From Valencia hispanica (taxonomy: Eukaryota > Chordata > Actinopteri > Cyprinodontiformes > Valenciidae), in assembly GCA_963556495.2 (NCBI GenBank), contig OY747713.1:3022821-3086820 (forward strand): a stretch of DNA of 64,000 nt, written 5' to 3'. The translations under genes were made by a program, and so were the position numbers. Shown one piece after another: positions 1-13,502 of the stretch; positions within the stretch are counted from its first letter, which is position 1, and every line of letters starts with the position of its first letter. The notes beneath the pieces were generated by a model, which did not search any database, had not been told where the DNA came from, and worked only from the letters and a program-made list of their open reading frames with translations.

Positions 1-150
1 CTCATCTATCCATCCATCCATCCATCCATCCGTCTATCCATCCATCCATCCATCCATCCATCCATCCATCCGTCTATCCATCCATCCATCTGTCCATCCA
101 TCCGTCCATCCATCCATCAGTCTATCCATCCATCCATCAGTCCATCCATT
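1..150. repeat. ATCC/CATC tetranucleotide microsatellite (left edge)
   Basis: Imperfect tandem copies of CATC with CCGT, CTGT and CAGT variants run from the window edge to the 3' end of the LINE that follows. The same repeat resumes on the other side of that LINE at about 2690, so the two stretches look like one array split by an insertion. The left end lies outside the window. Confidence 0.95.
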
Positions 151-2690
151 CAAATTCAAATTCAAAAATACTTTATTGATCCCAGAGGGAAATTAAGTGT
201 TGTAGCTCATATTATTAATTATTCAAGGAGTTGTTGTAGATGATGATGGCTGTGGGCAGGAAGGATTTCCTGTAGCGGTCTGTATTGCAGCGAAACTGAA
301 GAAGCCTCCGACTGAAGACGCTCTGTTGTTGTATGACTGTCTCATGAAGAGGATGCTCAGGGTTGTCCATATTTTTATTTTATTTTATGAAGAATCATTC
401 TTTGCATCATCATCTCCAGAGGTTCCACAGTCGTCCCAAGAACAGAACCAGAACCTTCTTTATCAGGTTGTTGAGCCTCTTTAAGTCCCTGGCTCTGATG
501 CTGCTACCCCACCAGATGACGGCTGAAGAGATTACACTCTCCACAACAGACTTGTAGAAGATCTGCAGCATCTTGCTGCAAACCTTGAAGGACCTAAGCT
601 TCCTCCAGAAGTCCAGTCTGCTCTGTCCCTTCTTGTAGACGGCTTCACTGTTCATTCTCCACTCCAGTCTGTTTTCAAGGTGAACTCTGAGGTATTTATA
701 CTCCTCAACCACCTCCACTTCTTCTCTCATGATGGAAACAATGTTTGACTTATCCCTGTTTCTTCTGAAATCTACAATCATCTCCTTTGTTTTGTTCACA
801 TTCAAGGTGAGACGATTGTTTCCACATCATGTCACAAAGCGGTCCACCAGCTCTCTGTATTCAGCTTCTTGTCCATCTCTGATACATCTGAGTATTTCTG
901 CAGATGACAGGTCTCTGATTTGTACTGGAAGTCTGAGGTGTACAGAGTGAAAAGGAATGGTGAGAGTACGGTCCCCTGTGGTGCTCCTGTGCTGCTGACC
1001 ACCTGATTAGACACACAATTCTTCAGTCTCACAAACTGTGGTCTGTTGGTCAGGTAGTCATTGATCCAGGCGATTGTTGAGGGCTCCACCTGTGTCTTCA
1101 GGAGTTTCTGACAAAGCAAATCAGGCTGAATTGTGTTAAATGCACTGGAGAAATCAAAGAACATGATCCTCACAGTGCTGCCTGCTTTGTCCAGATGACA
1201 GTGGGTTGGTTGAAGTAGGTGGATGATGGCATCTTCAACTCCAACTCCACAGCGATAAACAAACTGCAGTGGGTCCTGATACGTTCTTGTTTGCTTATTC
1301 AGGGGCGCCAACAGGAGTCTCTCCAGGACCTTCATGATGTGGGATGTCAGGGCAACAGGTCTATAGTCATTGATGACTGATGGGTAAGTTCTTTTGGGTA
1401 CTGGAACAAGGAAGGATCTCTTCCACAACACTGGAACCTTCTCCTGAGTTAGGCTAAGGTTGAAGAGGTGCTGCAGAATCCCACAGAGCTGCTCTGCACA
1501 GGCCTTCAGGACTCTGGGGCTGACACCATCTGGACCTGCAGCCTTGTTCCGGTTCACTTTCTCCAGCTGTCTCTTCACCTGACTTTTGGAGACAGACAAG
1601 TGGGAGGGGGAGGCAAAGGGGGTAGCAGCATTTCCTGACTTGGTTGAAGTCAAACTTGTGGAATTAGAAGAGTCCATGGCTGAGGTGAAGGATAAAACAT
1701 CCGAGGTGTAACAGGAAAGCTGTTGATCAGAGGAGAGTGGGATGTCTGTTTGGCTGGGAACAGGAGAGGGGGATGCTGAGCTAGTTCCTGAACTGAACCT
1801 GTTGAAGAATGTGTTCAGTTCATTGGCTCTGTCCAGACTTCCATCTATCCAATCCTTCCTGTCCTTAAAACCTGTGATCTTTCTCATTCCTGACCAGACA
1901 TCTCTGATATTGTCCATCTGTAGTTTGTTCTCCAGCTTCTTCCTGTATGCCTCCTTGCTGTCTCTGATCTTGACCTTAAGTTGCTTCTGTATACTCCTCA
2001 GTAATTCCTTGTCTCCCTCCCTGAAGGCTCTTTTTTTCTTGTTTAGCAGTTCCTTCAGGTCACTGGTGATGCAGGGTTTGTTATTAGGGAAGCATCTCAC
2101 TGTTCTGGTGGGGATGATGTTGTCCACACAGAAGTTTATATAGTCAGTCACACACTCAGTCATGCCACTGATGTCCTCTCCATGTGCTTGGCAAAGAGTC
2201 ATCCAGTCTGTGGTTGCAAAACAATCCTGCAGGGCTTTTCAGCTTCCTGTGACCATTTTCTCACAGTTCGTTTTGTCACAGGTTGCCTCTGAACAAGTGG
2301 TTTATGTTCTGAACAGATAAAACAAGATTTTGATCTGATTGTCCCAGAGGAGGTCTTGGTTTAGACATGTATGAATCCTTTACATTTGCATAAAACAAAT
2401 CCAAGGTCCTGTTTTCTCTTGTAGAGCAGCTGACAAACTGTTGAAATGTTGGAAGTGTAGTAGAGAGCGAGGCATGATTAAAATCACCAGATATTGCCAC
2501 AAATGCATTGGGGTGCTGTGTCTGTAGCTTAGCAACAACGGAACTGATGACATCACATTTATCATCTGCAACGGCTGAAGGATTAATGTAAACAACTGCC
2601 AAAATTACACTGGTGAACTCTCTTGGTAAATAATATGGACGAAAACTCACTGCCAAGAGTTCGACATCTGGGCTGCAGAGACGTACTTCC
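151..2690 (-). mobile_element. Rex1/CR1-like LINE, 5'-truncated, inserted in the ATCC array
   Basis: Read on the minus strand this is a non-LTR retrotransposon of about 2.5 kb. It starts inside the AP-endonuclease domain at about 2690, continues through the reverse transcriptase, and ends near 151 in a short untranslated tail containing TTTATTGATCCCAGAGGGAA (178-197 on the + strand), a signature common at teleost LINE ends. Both edges abut ATCC repeats, so a target-site duplication cannot be read. The reading frame is broken several times, so the copy is dead. Assignment to the Rex1/CR1 group rests on the style of the protein and the tail, from memory; another CR1/L2-group family is possible. 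Confidence 0.85.
410..2690 (-). pseudogene. LINE ORF2 remnant (endonuclease + reverse transcriptase)
   Basis: Three minus-strand reading blocks make up the remnant. Block 2276-2690 is the end of the AP endonuclease, with SGDFNHA and a SDQ where active enzymes have the catalytic SDH, so the histidine is lost. Block 832-2202 is the linker and RT core, with NKAAGPDGVSPRVLK, NDYRPVALTS, the DFSSAFNT motif that carries the first catalytic aspartate, and GAPQGTVLSPFLF. It loses frame right at the expected F/YADD box (KYSDVSEMD). Block 410-805 is the C-terminal part, with WWGSSI and KRLNNLIKK. Frameshifts separate the blocks near 2202-2276 and 805-832. This is an enzyme for target-primed reverse transcription that can no longer be made. 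Confidence 0.85.
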
Positions 2691-3019
2691 ATCCGTCCAT
2701 CTATTCTTTCATCCATCCATACATCCATCCATCTATACATCCATCCATCCATCTATACATCCATCCATCCATCTATTCATCCATCAATCCATCCATCCAT
2801 CTATTCATCCATCCATCCGTCCATCCATCCATCCATCCATCCATCCATCCATCCATCCATCCATCCATCCATCAGTCCAATAATCCATCCATCCGTCCGT
2901 CCATCCATCCATCCATCCATCCATCAGTCCAATAATCCATCCATCCATCCATCCATCCATCCATCAATCCATCCATCAGTCCATCCAACCATCCATCAGT
3001 CCATCCAACCATCCATCAG

Positions 3020-3052
<33 letters not shown>

Positions 3053-4614
3053 CCATCCATCCGTCTATCCATCCATCCATCAGTCCATCCATCCGTCCAT
3101 CCATCTATCCATCCATCCATCAGTCCATCCATCTGTTCATCCGTCTATCCATCCATCCATCCATCCATCCATCCATCCATCCATCCATCCATCCATCCAT
3201 CCATCCGTCTATCCATCCATCCATCTGTTCATCCATCCATCAGTCCATCCATCCATCCGTCTATCCATCCATCCATCTGTCCATCCATCCGTCCATCCAT
3301 CAGTCCATCCACCCATCCATCTGTACATCCATCTGTCCATCCGTCCATCCATCCATCCATCCATCCATCAGTCCATCCATCCACCCATCCATCTGTCCAT
3401 CCATCCATCTGTACATCCATCTGTCCATCCGTCCATCCATTCATCAGTTTATCCATCCATCCATCCATCCATCCATCAGTCCATCCATCCGTCCATCCAT
3501 CAGTCCATCCATCAGTCCATCCATCCATCCATCACTCCATCCATCCATCAGTCTATCCATCCACCCATCCATCTGTCCATCCATCTATCCATCCGTCCAT
3601 CCATCCATCAGTCTATCCATCCATCCATCCATCCATCCATCAGTCCATCCATCCGTCCGTCCATCCATCAGTCCATCCATCCATCCATCCAGCCATCCAT
3701 CCATCAGTCCATCCATCAGTCATCCATCCATCAGTCTATCCATCCATCCATCAGTCCATCCATCCGTCCATCCATCAATCCATCAGTCTGTCCATTCATC
3801 CCTCCATCCATCAGTCCATCCATCAATCCATCAGTCCATCCATCCATCCATCAGTCCATCCATCAGTCCATCCATCCATCCATCAGTCCATCCATCCATT
3901 CATCAGTCCATGCATCCATTCATCAGTCCATCAGTCCATCCATCCGTCCATCCATCCGTCCATCCATCAGTCCATCCATCAGTCCATCCATCCATCCATC
4001 CATCACTCCATCCATCCATCCATCTGTACATCCATCTGTCCATCCGTCCATCCATTCATCAGTCTATCCATCCATCCATCCGTCCATCCATTCATCAGTC
4101 TATCCATCCATCCATCCATCCATCCATCAGTCCATCCATCCGTCCATCCATCAGTCCATCCATCAGTCCATCCATCCATCCATCACTCCATCCATCCATC
4201 AGTCTATCCATCCACCCATCCATCTGTCCATCCATCTATCCATCCGTCCATCCATCCATCAGTCTATCCATCCATCCATCCATCCATCCATCAGTCCATC
4301 CATCCGTCCGTCCATCCATCAGTCCATCCATCCATCCATCCAGCCATCCATCCATCAGTCCATCCATCAGTCATCCATCCATCAGTCTATCCATCCATCC
4401 ATCAGTCCATCCATCCGTCCATCCATCAATCCATCAGTCTGTCCATTCATCCCTCCATCCATCAGTCCATCCATCAATCCATCAGTCCATCCATCCATCC
4501 ATCAGTCCATCCATCAGTCCATCCATCAGTCCATCCATCCATTCATCAGTCCATGCATCCATTCATCAGTCCATCCATCCATCCATCTGTCCATCTATCC
4601 ATCCATCAGTCGGT

Positions 4615-4650
<36 letters not shown>

Positions 4651-6097
4651 CAGTCCATCCATCAGTTCATCCATCCATCCATCCATCCATCAGTCCATGC
4701 ATCCATCCATCCATCCATCAGTCCATCCATCCATTCATCAGTCCATTCATCAGCCCATGCATCCATCCATCCATCCATACATCCATCAGTCCATCCATCC
4801 ATCAGTCCATCCATCCATCCATCCATCCATCCATCCATCCATCCATCCATCCATCCATCCATCAGTCCATCCATCCGTCCATCCATCAGTCCATCCATCA
4901 GTCCATCCATCCATCCATCACTCCATCCATCCATCAATCTATCCATCCACCCATCCATCTGTCCATCCATCTATCCATCTGTCCATCCATCCATCAGTCT
5001 ATCCATCCATCCATCCATCAGTCCATCCATCCATCAGTCCTTCCATCCATATGTCCGTCCATCCATCAGTCCATCCATCAGTTCATCCATCCATCCATCC
5101 AGCCATCCATCCATCAGTCATCCATCCATCAGTCTATCCATCCATCCATCAGTTCATCCATCCGTCCATCCATCAATCCATCAGTCTGTCCATTCATCCC
5201 TCCATCCATCCATCATCCATCAGTCCATCCATCAATCCATCAGTCCATCCATCCATCCATCAGTCCATCCATCAGTCCATCCATCCATCCATCCATCCAT
5301 CCATCCATCCATCCATCCATCCATCAGTCCATCCATCCGTCCATCCATCAGTCCATCCATCAGTCCATCCATCCATCCATCACTCCATCCATCCATCAGT
5401 CTATCCATCCACCCATCCATCTGTCCATCCATCTATCCATCTGTCCATCCATCCATCAGTCTATCCATCCATCCATCCATCAGTCCATCCATCCATCAGT
5501 CCTTCCATCCATATGTCCGTCCATCCATCAGTCCATCCATCAGTTCATCCATCCATCCATCCAGCCATCCATCCATCAGTCATCCATCCATCAGTCTATC
5601 CATCCATCCATCAGTTCATCCATCCGTCCATCCATCAATCCATCAGTCTGTCCATTCATCCCTCCATCCATCCATCATCCATCAGTCCATCCATCCATTC
5701 ATCAGTCCATGCATCCATTCATCAGTCCATCCATCAGTCCATCTGTCCATCTATCCATCCATCAGTCCATCCATCCATCCATCCATCCATCCATCCATCC
5801 ATCCATCTGTCCATCCATCAGTCCATCCATCAGTTCATCCATCCATCCATCCATCCATCCATCCATCCATCCATCCATCAGTCCATGCATCCATCCATCC
5901 ATCCATCAGTCCATCCATTCATTCATCAGTCCATTCATCAGCCCATGCATCCATCCATCCATCCATACATCCATCAGTCCATCCATCCATCAGTCCATCC
6001 ATCCATCCATCCATCCATCCATCCATCCATCCATCCATCTATCAGTCCATCCATCCATCCATCCATCAGTCCATTCTCCTGTCCGTCCATCCATCCG

Positions 6098-6130
<33 letters not shown>

Positions 6131-6945
6131 CAGTCCATCCATCCATCCGTCCATCCATCCATCCGTCCATCCATCCGTCCATCCGTCCATCCGTCCATCC
6201 ATCCGTCCATCCATCCATCCATCCATCCATCCATCCATCCATCCATCCATCCATCCATCCATCAGTCCATCCATCCGTCCATCCATCCGTCCATCCATCA
6301 GTCCATCCATCAGTCCATCCATCCATCCATCCATCACTCCATCCATCCATCCATCTGTACATCCATCTGTCCATCCGTCCATCCATTCATCAGTCTATCC
6401 ATCCATCCATCCGTCCATCCATTCATCAGTCTATCCATCCATCCATCCATCCATCCATCAGTCCATCCATCCGTCCATCCATCAGTCCATCCATCAGTCC
6501 ATCCATCCATCCATCACTCCATCCATCCATCAGTCTATCCATCCACCCATCCATCTGTCCATCCATCTATCCATCCGTCCATCCATCCATCAGTCTATCC
6601 ATCCATCCATCCATCCATCCATCAGTCCATCCATCCGTCCGTCCATCCATCAGTCCATCCATCCATCCATCCAGCCATCCATCCATCAGTCCATCCATCA
6701 GTCATCCATCCATCAGTCTATCCATCCATCCATCAGTCCATCCATCCGTCCATCCATCAATCCATCAGTCTGTCCATTCATCCCTCCATCCATCAGTCCA
6801 TCCATCAATCCATCAGTCCATCCATCCATCCATCAGTCCATCCATCAGTCCATCCATCAGTCCATCCATCCATTCATCAGTCCATGCATCCATTCATCAG
6901 TCCATCCATCCATCCATCTGTCCATCTATCCATCCATCAGTCGGT

Positions 6946-6981
<36 letters not shown>

Positions 6982-8437
6982 CAGTCCATCCATCAGTTCA
7001 TCCATCCATCCATCCATCCATCAGTCCATGCATCCATCCATCCATCCATCAGTCCATCCATCCATTCATCAGTCCATTCATCAGCCCATGCATCCATCCA
7101 TCCATCCATACATCCATCAGTCCATCCATCCATCAGTCCATCCATCCATCCATCCATCCATCCATCCATCCATCCATCCATCCATCCATCCATCCATCAG
7201 TCCATCCATCCGTCCATCCATCAGTCCATCCATCAGTCCATCCATCCATCCATCACTCCATCCATCCATCAGTCTATCCATCCACCCATCCATCTGTCCA
7301 TCCATCTATCCATCTGTCCATCCATCCATCAGTCTATCCATCCATCCATCCATCAGTCCATCCATCCATCAGTCCTTCCATCCATATGTCCGTCCATCCA
7401 TCAGTCCATCCATCAGTTCATCCATCCATCCATCCAGCCATCCATCCATCAGTCATCCATCCATCAGTCTATCCATCCATCCATCAGTTCATCCATCCGT
7501 CCATCCATCAATCCATCAGTCTGTCCATTCATCCCTCCATCCATCCATCATCCATCAGTCCATCCATCAATCCATCAGTCCATCCATCCATCCATCAGTC
7601 CATCCATCAGTCCATCCATCCATCCATCCATCCATCCATCCATCCATCCATCCATCAGTCCATCCATCCGTCCATCCATCAGTCCATCCATCAGTCCATC
7701 CATCCATCCATCACTCCATCCATCCATCAGTCTATCCATCCACCCATCCATCTGTCCATCCATCTATCCATCTGTCCATCCATCCATCAGTCTATCCATC
7801 CATCCATCCATCAGTCCATCCATCCATCAGTCCTTCCATCCATATGTCCGTCCATCCATCAGTCCATCCATCAGTTCATCCATCCATCCATCCAGCCATC
7901 CATCCATCAGTCATCCATCCATCAGTCTATCCATCCATCCATCAGTTCATCCATCCGTCCATCCATCAATCCATCAGTCTGTCCATTCATCCCTCCATCC
8001 ATCCATCATCCATCAGTCCATCCATCCATTCATCAGTCCATGCATCCATTCATCAGTCCATCCATCAGTCCATCTGTCCATCTATCCATCCATCAGTCCA
8101 TCCATCCATCCATCCATCCATCCATCCATCCATCCATCCATCCATCTGTCCATCCATCAGTCCATCCATCAGTTCATCCATCCATCCATCCATCCATCCA
8201 TCCATCCATCCATCAGTCCATGCATCCATCCATCCATCCATCAGTCCATCCATTCATTCATCAGTCCATTCATCAGCCCATGCATCCATCCATCCATCCA
8301 TACATCCATCAGTCCATCCATCCATCAGTCCATCCATCCATCCATCCATCCATCCATCCATCCATCCATCCATCCATCTATCAGTCCATCCATCCATCCA
8401 TCCATCAGTCCATTCTCCTGTCCGTCCATCCATCCGT

Positions 8438-8473
<36 letters not shown>

Positions 8474-8770
8474 CAGTCCATCCATCCATCCGTCCATCCA
8501 TCCATCCGTCCATCCATCCGTCCATCCGTCCATCCGTCCATCCATCCGTCCATCCATCCATCCATCCATCCATCCATCCATCCATCCATCCATCCATCCA
8601 TCCATCAGTCCATCCATCCGTCCATCCATCCATCCATCAGTCCATCTATCCATCCATCCATCAGTCCATTCTCCTGTCCGTCCATCCATCCATCCATCCA
8701 TCCATCCATCCATCCATCCATCCATCCATCCATCAGTCCAATAATCCATCCGTCCGTCTGTCTGTCTGTC
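2691..8770. repeat. 6-kb ATCC-type satellite with nested higher-order duplications
   Basis: Over 6 kb is almost entirely CATC tetramers interspersed with variant units (cagt, ccgt, ctgt, ctat, ttcat, gcat, actc). The variants are not random. Marker strings such as the one around the 'accc' variant recur at 3563, 4214, 4949, 5411, 6545, 7284 and 7742, which shows block duplications of about 651, 735, 462/458 and 2331 bp. Because the unit is 4 bp, all three + frames read the same His-Pro-Ser-Ile/Val peptide, and all three minus frames read Met-Asp-Gly-Trp. The long open frames at 3910-8796, 4553-8806 and 5709-8744 are therefore repeat artefacts, not genes. The array ends at TCCAATAATCC and a short TGTC run near 8760. 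Confidence 0.97.
3927..8590 (+). repeat. 2.33-kb direct tandem duplication within the satellite
   Basis: Unit A (about 3927-6257) is repeated as unit B (about 6258-8590). Paired markers keep a constant offset of 2331 bp: 3946/6277, 4021/6352, 4441/6772, 4611/6942, 4751/7082, 5411/7742 and 5711/8042. The offset shifts to 2335 in the 4876/7211 pair and to 2339 in the 6071/8410 pair, as expected from gain of one or two tetramers in pure CATC runs. Inside each unit sits a shorter 462/458-bp tandem duplication (4949 to 5411; 7284 to 7742). Unequal exchange is the likely cause. An assembly artefact from collapsing or duplicating long reads is the main alternative. Confidence 0.85.
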
Positions 8771-9488
8771 CTCGAGTTTTTGAATTTATTTTTTAAATTG
8801 GTCTAAAATTAACAGAAAATAATCTGAACTGGAGTTTCTGGATCTGGAAAAGCTTGAATTTTTTAATTCAGGGACCCTGAAAGCTTTGTAAGAGGGATTT
8901 GACCTTTGACCTCACTTGGCTTCAGTCAGAATGTTTCCTCTTTCTGTGTGTGTTCATGTGCATCACTCTGAGCTCAGGTCACACTTCTCTCGGTCTGTTT
9001 GCTGCAGACAGTAAACTGTAGTGAAATTTTAATGTGTTTACATCAATAACTACGAGATGAAGGTCGTAGGTCAGATTTGTTCCCTCCTCCTCATTTTATC
9101 CAGCATCAGGAACGTTGAACGGATCGGCCGCCGTGTCTGGAGAACGTCCCCATCCTCCATCAGAACGCATGTTTGCATCTTTAAACGTGAATGTGAGGAA
9201 GTTGGGGTGGTGGGAGGATGTCTTGGTGTTTCCACGGCAACGGCCTCAGTTATGCAACATCAGAAGGTGTGGTGTAAACAAAGCCTCCCATCAGACGTGC
9301 GATTGGACATCGCGGCCTCTCAGGTGATCCGCTCCAGATAAAACCTGGGAATCCAGACGAGCAGGAGGGAGGGGAAACTCTTTGAGTTTAATCTGGGTTT
9401 GATATCCAGCCTGAGTGCAGAGATCACAGCGCTTAGAGGCCGGTTCCGCTCTCGGATCTGCTGCAAACAGAATAAAAACATCAGCCTA
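8771..9488. other. Unique-looking sequence, no gene recognised
   Basis: This is normal-complexity DNA between the satellite and the first Tc1 element. Short open frames at 9057-9341 have no recognisable domain, and no splice-site pair or promoter stands out. Confidence 0.6.
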
Positions 9489-9490
9489 TA

Positions 9491-9697
9491 CAGGTCCTTC
9501 TCAAAAAATTAGCATATTGTGATAAAGTTCATTCTTTTCCATAATGTGATGATAAAAATTAAACTTTCATATATTTTAGATTCATTGCACACCAACTGAA
9601 ATATTTCAGGTCTTTTATTGTTTTTAAACTGATGATTTTGGCATACAGCTCATGAAAACCCAAAATTCCTATCTCAAAAAATTAGCATATTTCATCC
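9491..9697 (+). repeat. Left terminal inverted repeat (IR/DR) of Tc1 element
   Basis: About 205 bp that is nearly the reverse complement of 10885-11087. It contains two direct copies of CTCAAAAAATTAGCATAT about 173 bp apart, the expected transposase-binding arrangement. Confidence 0.93.
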
Positions 9698-9768
9698 GGC
9701 CAATAAAAGAAAAGTGTTTTTAATAAATAAAAAAGTCAACCTTCAAATAATTATGTTCAGTTATGCAC

Positions 9769-10758
9769 TCAATACTTGGTGGGGAATCCTTTTGCAGAAA
9801 TGACTGCTTCAATGCGGCGTGGCATGGAGACAATCAGCCTGTGGCACTGCTGAGGTGTTATGGAGGCCCAGGATGCTTCGATAGCGGCCTGAAGCTCATC
9901 CAGAGTGTTGGGTCTTGCGTCTCTCAACTTCCTCTTCACAATATCCCACAGATTCTCTATGGGGTTCAGGTCAGGAGAGTTGGCAGGCCAATGGAGCACA
10001 GTAATACCATGGTCAGTAAACCACTTACCAGTGGTTTTGGCACTGTGAGCAGGTGCCAGGTCTTCTTCATCTCCATAAAGCTTTTCAGCAGATGGAAGCA
10101 TGAAGTGCTCCAAAATCTCCTGATATTTAGCTGCATTGACCCTGCCCTTGATAAAACACAGTGGACCAACACCAGCAGCTGACATGGCGCCCCAGACCAT
10201 CACTGACTGTGGGTACTTGACACTGGACTTCAGGCATTTTGGCATTTCCTTCTCCCCAGTCTTCCTCCAGACTCTGGCACCTTGATTTCCGAATGACATG
10301 CAAAATTTGCTTTCATCCAAAAAAAGTACTTTGGACCACTGAGCAACAGTCCAGTGCTGCTTCTCTGTGGCCCAGGTCAGGCGCTTCTGCCGCTGTTTCT
10401 GGTTCAAAAGTGGCTTGACCTGGGGAATGCGGCACCTGTAGCCCATTTCCTGCACACGCCTGTGCACGGTGGCTCTGGATGTTTCTACTCCAGACTCAGT
10501 CCACTGCTTCCGCAGGTCCCCCAAGGTCTGGAATCGGTCCTTCTCCACAATCTTCCTCAGGGTCCGGTCACCTCTTCTCGTTGTGCAGCGTTTTCTGCCA
10601 CACTTTTTCCTTCCCACAGACTTCCCACTGAGGTGCCTTGATACAGCACTCTGGGAACAGCCTATTCGTTCAGAAGTTTCTTTCTGTGTCTTACCCTCTT
10701 GCTTGAGGGTGTCAATGATGGCCTTCTGGGCAGCAGTCAGGTCGGCAGTCTTACCCAT
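9769..10758 (-). CDS. Tc1-like transposase, 329 aa, DD34E, short internal deletion
   Basis: This encodes a cut-and-paste transposase that would act in the nucleus on its own inverted repeats. Residues 1-60 form the first helix-turn-helix (MGKTADLTAAQKAII... with the CSQSAVSRHL recognition helix) and a basic linker (GRKKCGRKR). A second DNA-binding helix pair follows to about 110. The catalytic core holds Asp148 (LFLDESKF), Asp233 (DLAPAHSAK) and Glu268 ([11 protein letters not shown]), with exactly 34 residues between the last two. It ends at GFPTKY as the family does. The start is the ATG opening the family's usual MGKTADL. The frame has no stop, but the stretch before Asp233 reads GDEED. 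The related relic in this window (near 39640) reads GDADFILQQD there, so about five residues are missing, probably a beta-strand of the RNase-H-like fold. Activity is doubtful. Confidence 0.93.
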   Translation of the reverse strand: MGKTADLTAAQKAIIDTLKQEGKTQKETSERIGCSQSAVSRHLSGKSVGRKKCGRKRCTTRRGDRTLRKIVEKDRFQTLGDLRKQWTESGVETSRATVHRRVQEMGYRCRIPQVKPLLNQKQRQKRLTWATEKQHWTVAQWSKVLFLDESKFCMSFGNQGARVWRKTGEKEMPKCLKSSVKYPQSVMVWGAMSAAGVGPLCFIKGRVNAAKYQEILEHFMLPSAEKLYGDEEDLAPAHSAKTTGKWFTDHGITVLHWPANSPDLNPIENLWDIVKRKLRDARPNTLDELQAAIEASWASITPQQCHRLIVSMPRRIEAVISAKGFPTKY

Positions 10759-10884
10759 GATTGCGGTTTTGAGTAATGAACCAGGCTGGGAGTTTTTAAA
10801 AGCCTCAGGAATCTTTTGCAGGTGTTTAGAGTTAATTAGTTGATTCAGATGATTAGGTTAATAGCTCGTTTAGAGAACCTTTTC

Positions 10885-11087
10885 ATGATATGCTAATTTT
10901 TTGAGATAGGAATTTTGGGTTTTCATGAGCTGTATGCCAAAATCATCAGTTTTAAAACAATAAAAGACCTGAAATATTTCAGGTGATGTGCAATGAATCT
11001 AAAATATATGAAAGTTTAATTTTTATCATTACATTATGGAAAATAATGAACTTTATCACAATATGCTAATTTTTTGAGAAGGACCTG
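10885..11087 (-). repeat. Right terminal inverted repeat (IR/DR) of Tc1 element
   Basis: Mirror of the left repeat, with inverted cores at 10888-10905 and 11061-11078. It differs from the left arm only by scattered substitutions and single-base indels, for example around 11030. Confidence 0.93.
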
Positions 11088-11089
11088 TA

Positions 11090-11653
11090 AATCTTCATCC
11101 AGGCTCCCCGCCATGAGCCAACAGAAACAGGACACTCACACATTCCCCCTGTGAATGCTCTCTTTCTCTGGAGCTACCATCCAGTTTTGATAAGAGGCGA
11201 ACAGAGCAGCAGCAAACCCTGTGGACTTGGGTTAAAGAGGGACAGAGACAGAGGATCCGATTGTTCCGGGGAGGGGGGTAGCTCCTCTGTGCTTTTCTTC
11301 TCCAGTCGCTCCGGGACCGGAGTAACCCGCGGTGCCTCAGGGAGTCCGTTTTTAGAGATCAAACCGCAGGACGACAGGCGGTGTCTGATTATCTGGAAAG
11401 TTACTGAAAATAATCGGATTCCAGGAGAAAAGCTTTGCTACATGAAAACGCTGCGTAAGCACAGCTGAACCTGGCGTTCATCCTGATCACAGGGGTCTAA
11501 ACCTCGAACCTCAGGGGACCGAAAAAAAAAAATCACCTCAGCAATAAACCGATCATGCAATGTTTTAATTCAACTAATAAAGTAGCTAGATTATTTGTAG
11601 GAAAAGGATGTTTAAATGACTATAGATCTAAAATCTTAAACGAATTTAGCTTC
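11090..11653. other. Unique-looking spacer between Tc1 and hAT elements
   Basis: No protein domain, tRNA-like structure or known repeat was recognised. Short open frames on both strands (11151-11468, 11174-11362) overlap each other and look like chance. Confidence 0.5.
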
Positions 11654-11869
11654 ATTTAAACCAGTGTTTCTCAAACTTTTTTTTATCATTCCCCACTTTG
11701 GACAAAGGAGCATACACAAGCCCCCCATGCTTTTATCGCCCCCACAGAATGGTGACCACGCCTGAAGTGTTTTATTTATTTAAATAGCCGAGTTAGTCTA
11801 CAAGTTTTTAAGGGTATAAATTAGTTGGAAAAAGGGGTTGCGCACTGGTATAAAACCGGCTCAGAAATA

Positions 11870-13502
<1,633 letters not shown>

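Larger units (their letters stand above)
9491..11087 (-). mobile_element. Tc1-like transposon, complete ends (1,597 bp)
   Basis: The element is bounded by TA dinucleotides at 9489-9490 and 11088-11089, the Tc1/mariner target duplication. The termini are perfect inverted CAGGTCCTTCTC / GAGAAGGACCTG. Each inverted repeat is about 200 bp and carries an outer and an inner copy of the same core (CTCAAAAAATTAGCATAT): 9500 and 9673 on the left, 10888 and 11061 inverted on the right. This is the IR/DR layout of fish Tc1 elements, where each core is expected to bind transposase. The transposase ORF lies on the minus strand between them. Element length and ends suggest a recent copy. Confidence 0.96.

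Noticed and set aside
832..2202. 456-codon frame as a host gene
   Set aside because: It is the RT core of a truncated LINE with frame loss at the YADD box and a mutated endonuclease.
3910..8796. 1,628-codon open frame (HPSI repeats) and its two sister frames
   Set aside because: A 4-bp repeat gives the same stop-free peptide in all frames; there is no start context, codon bias or unique sequence to support a protein.
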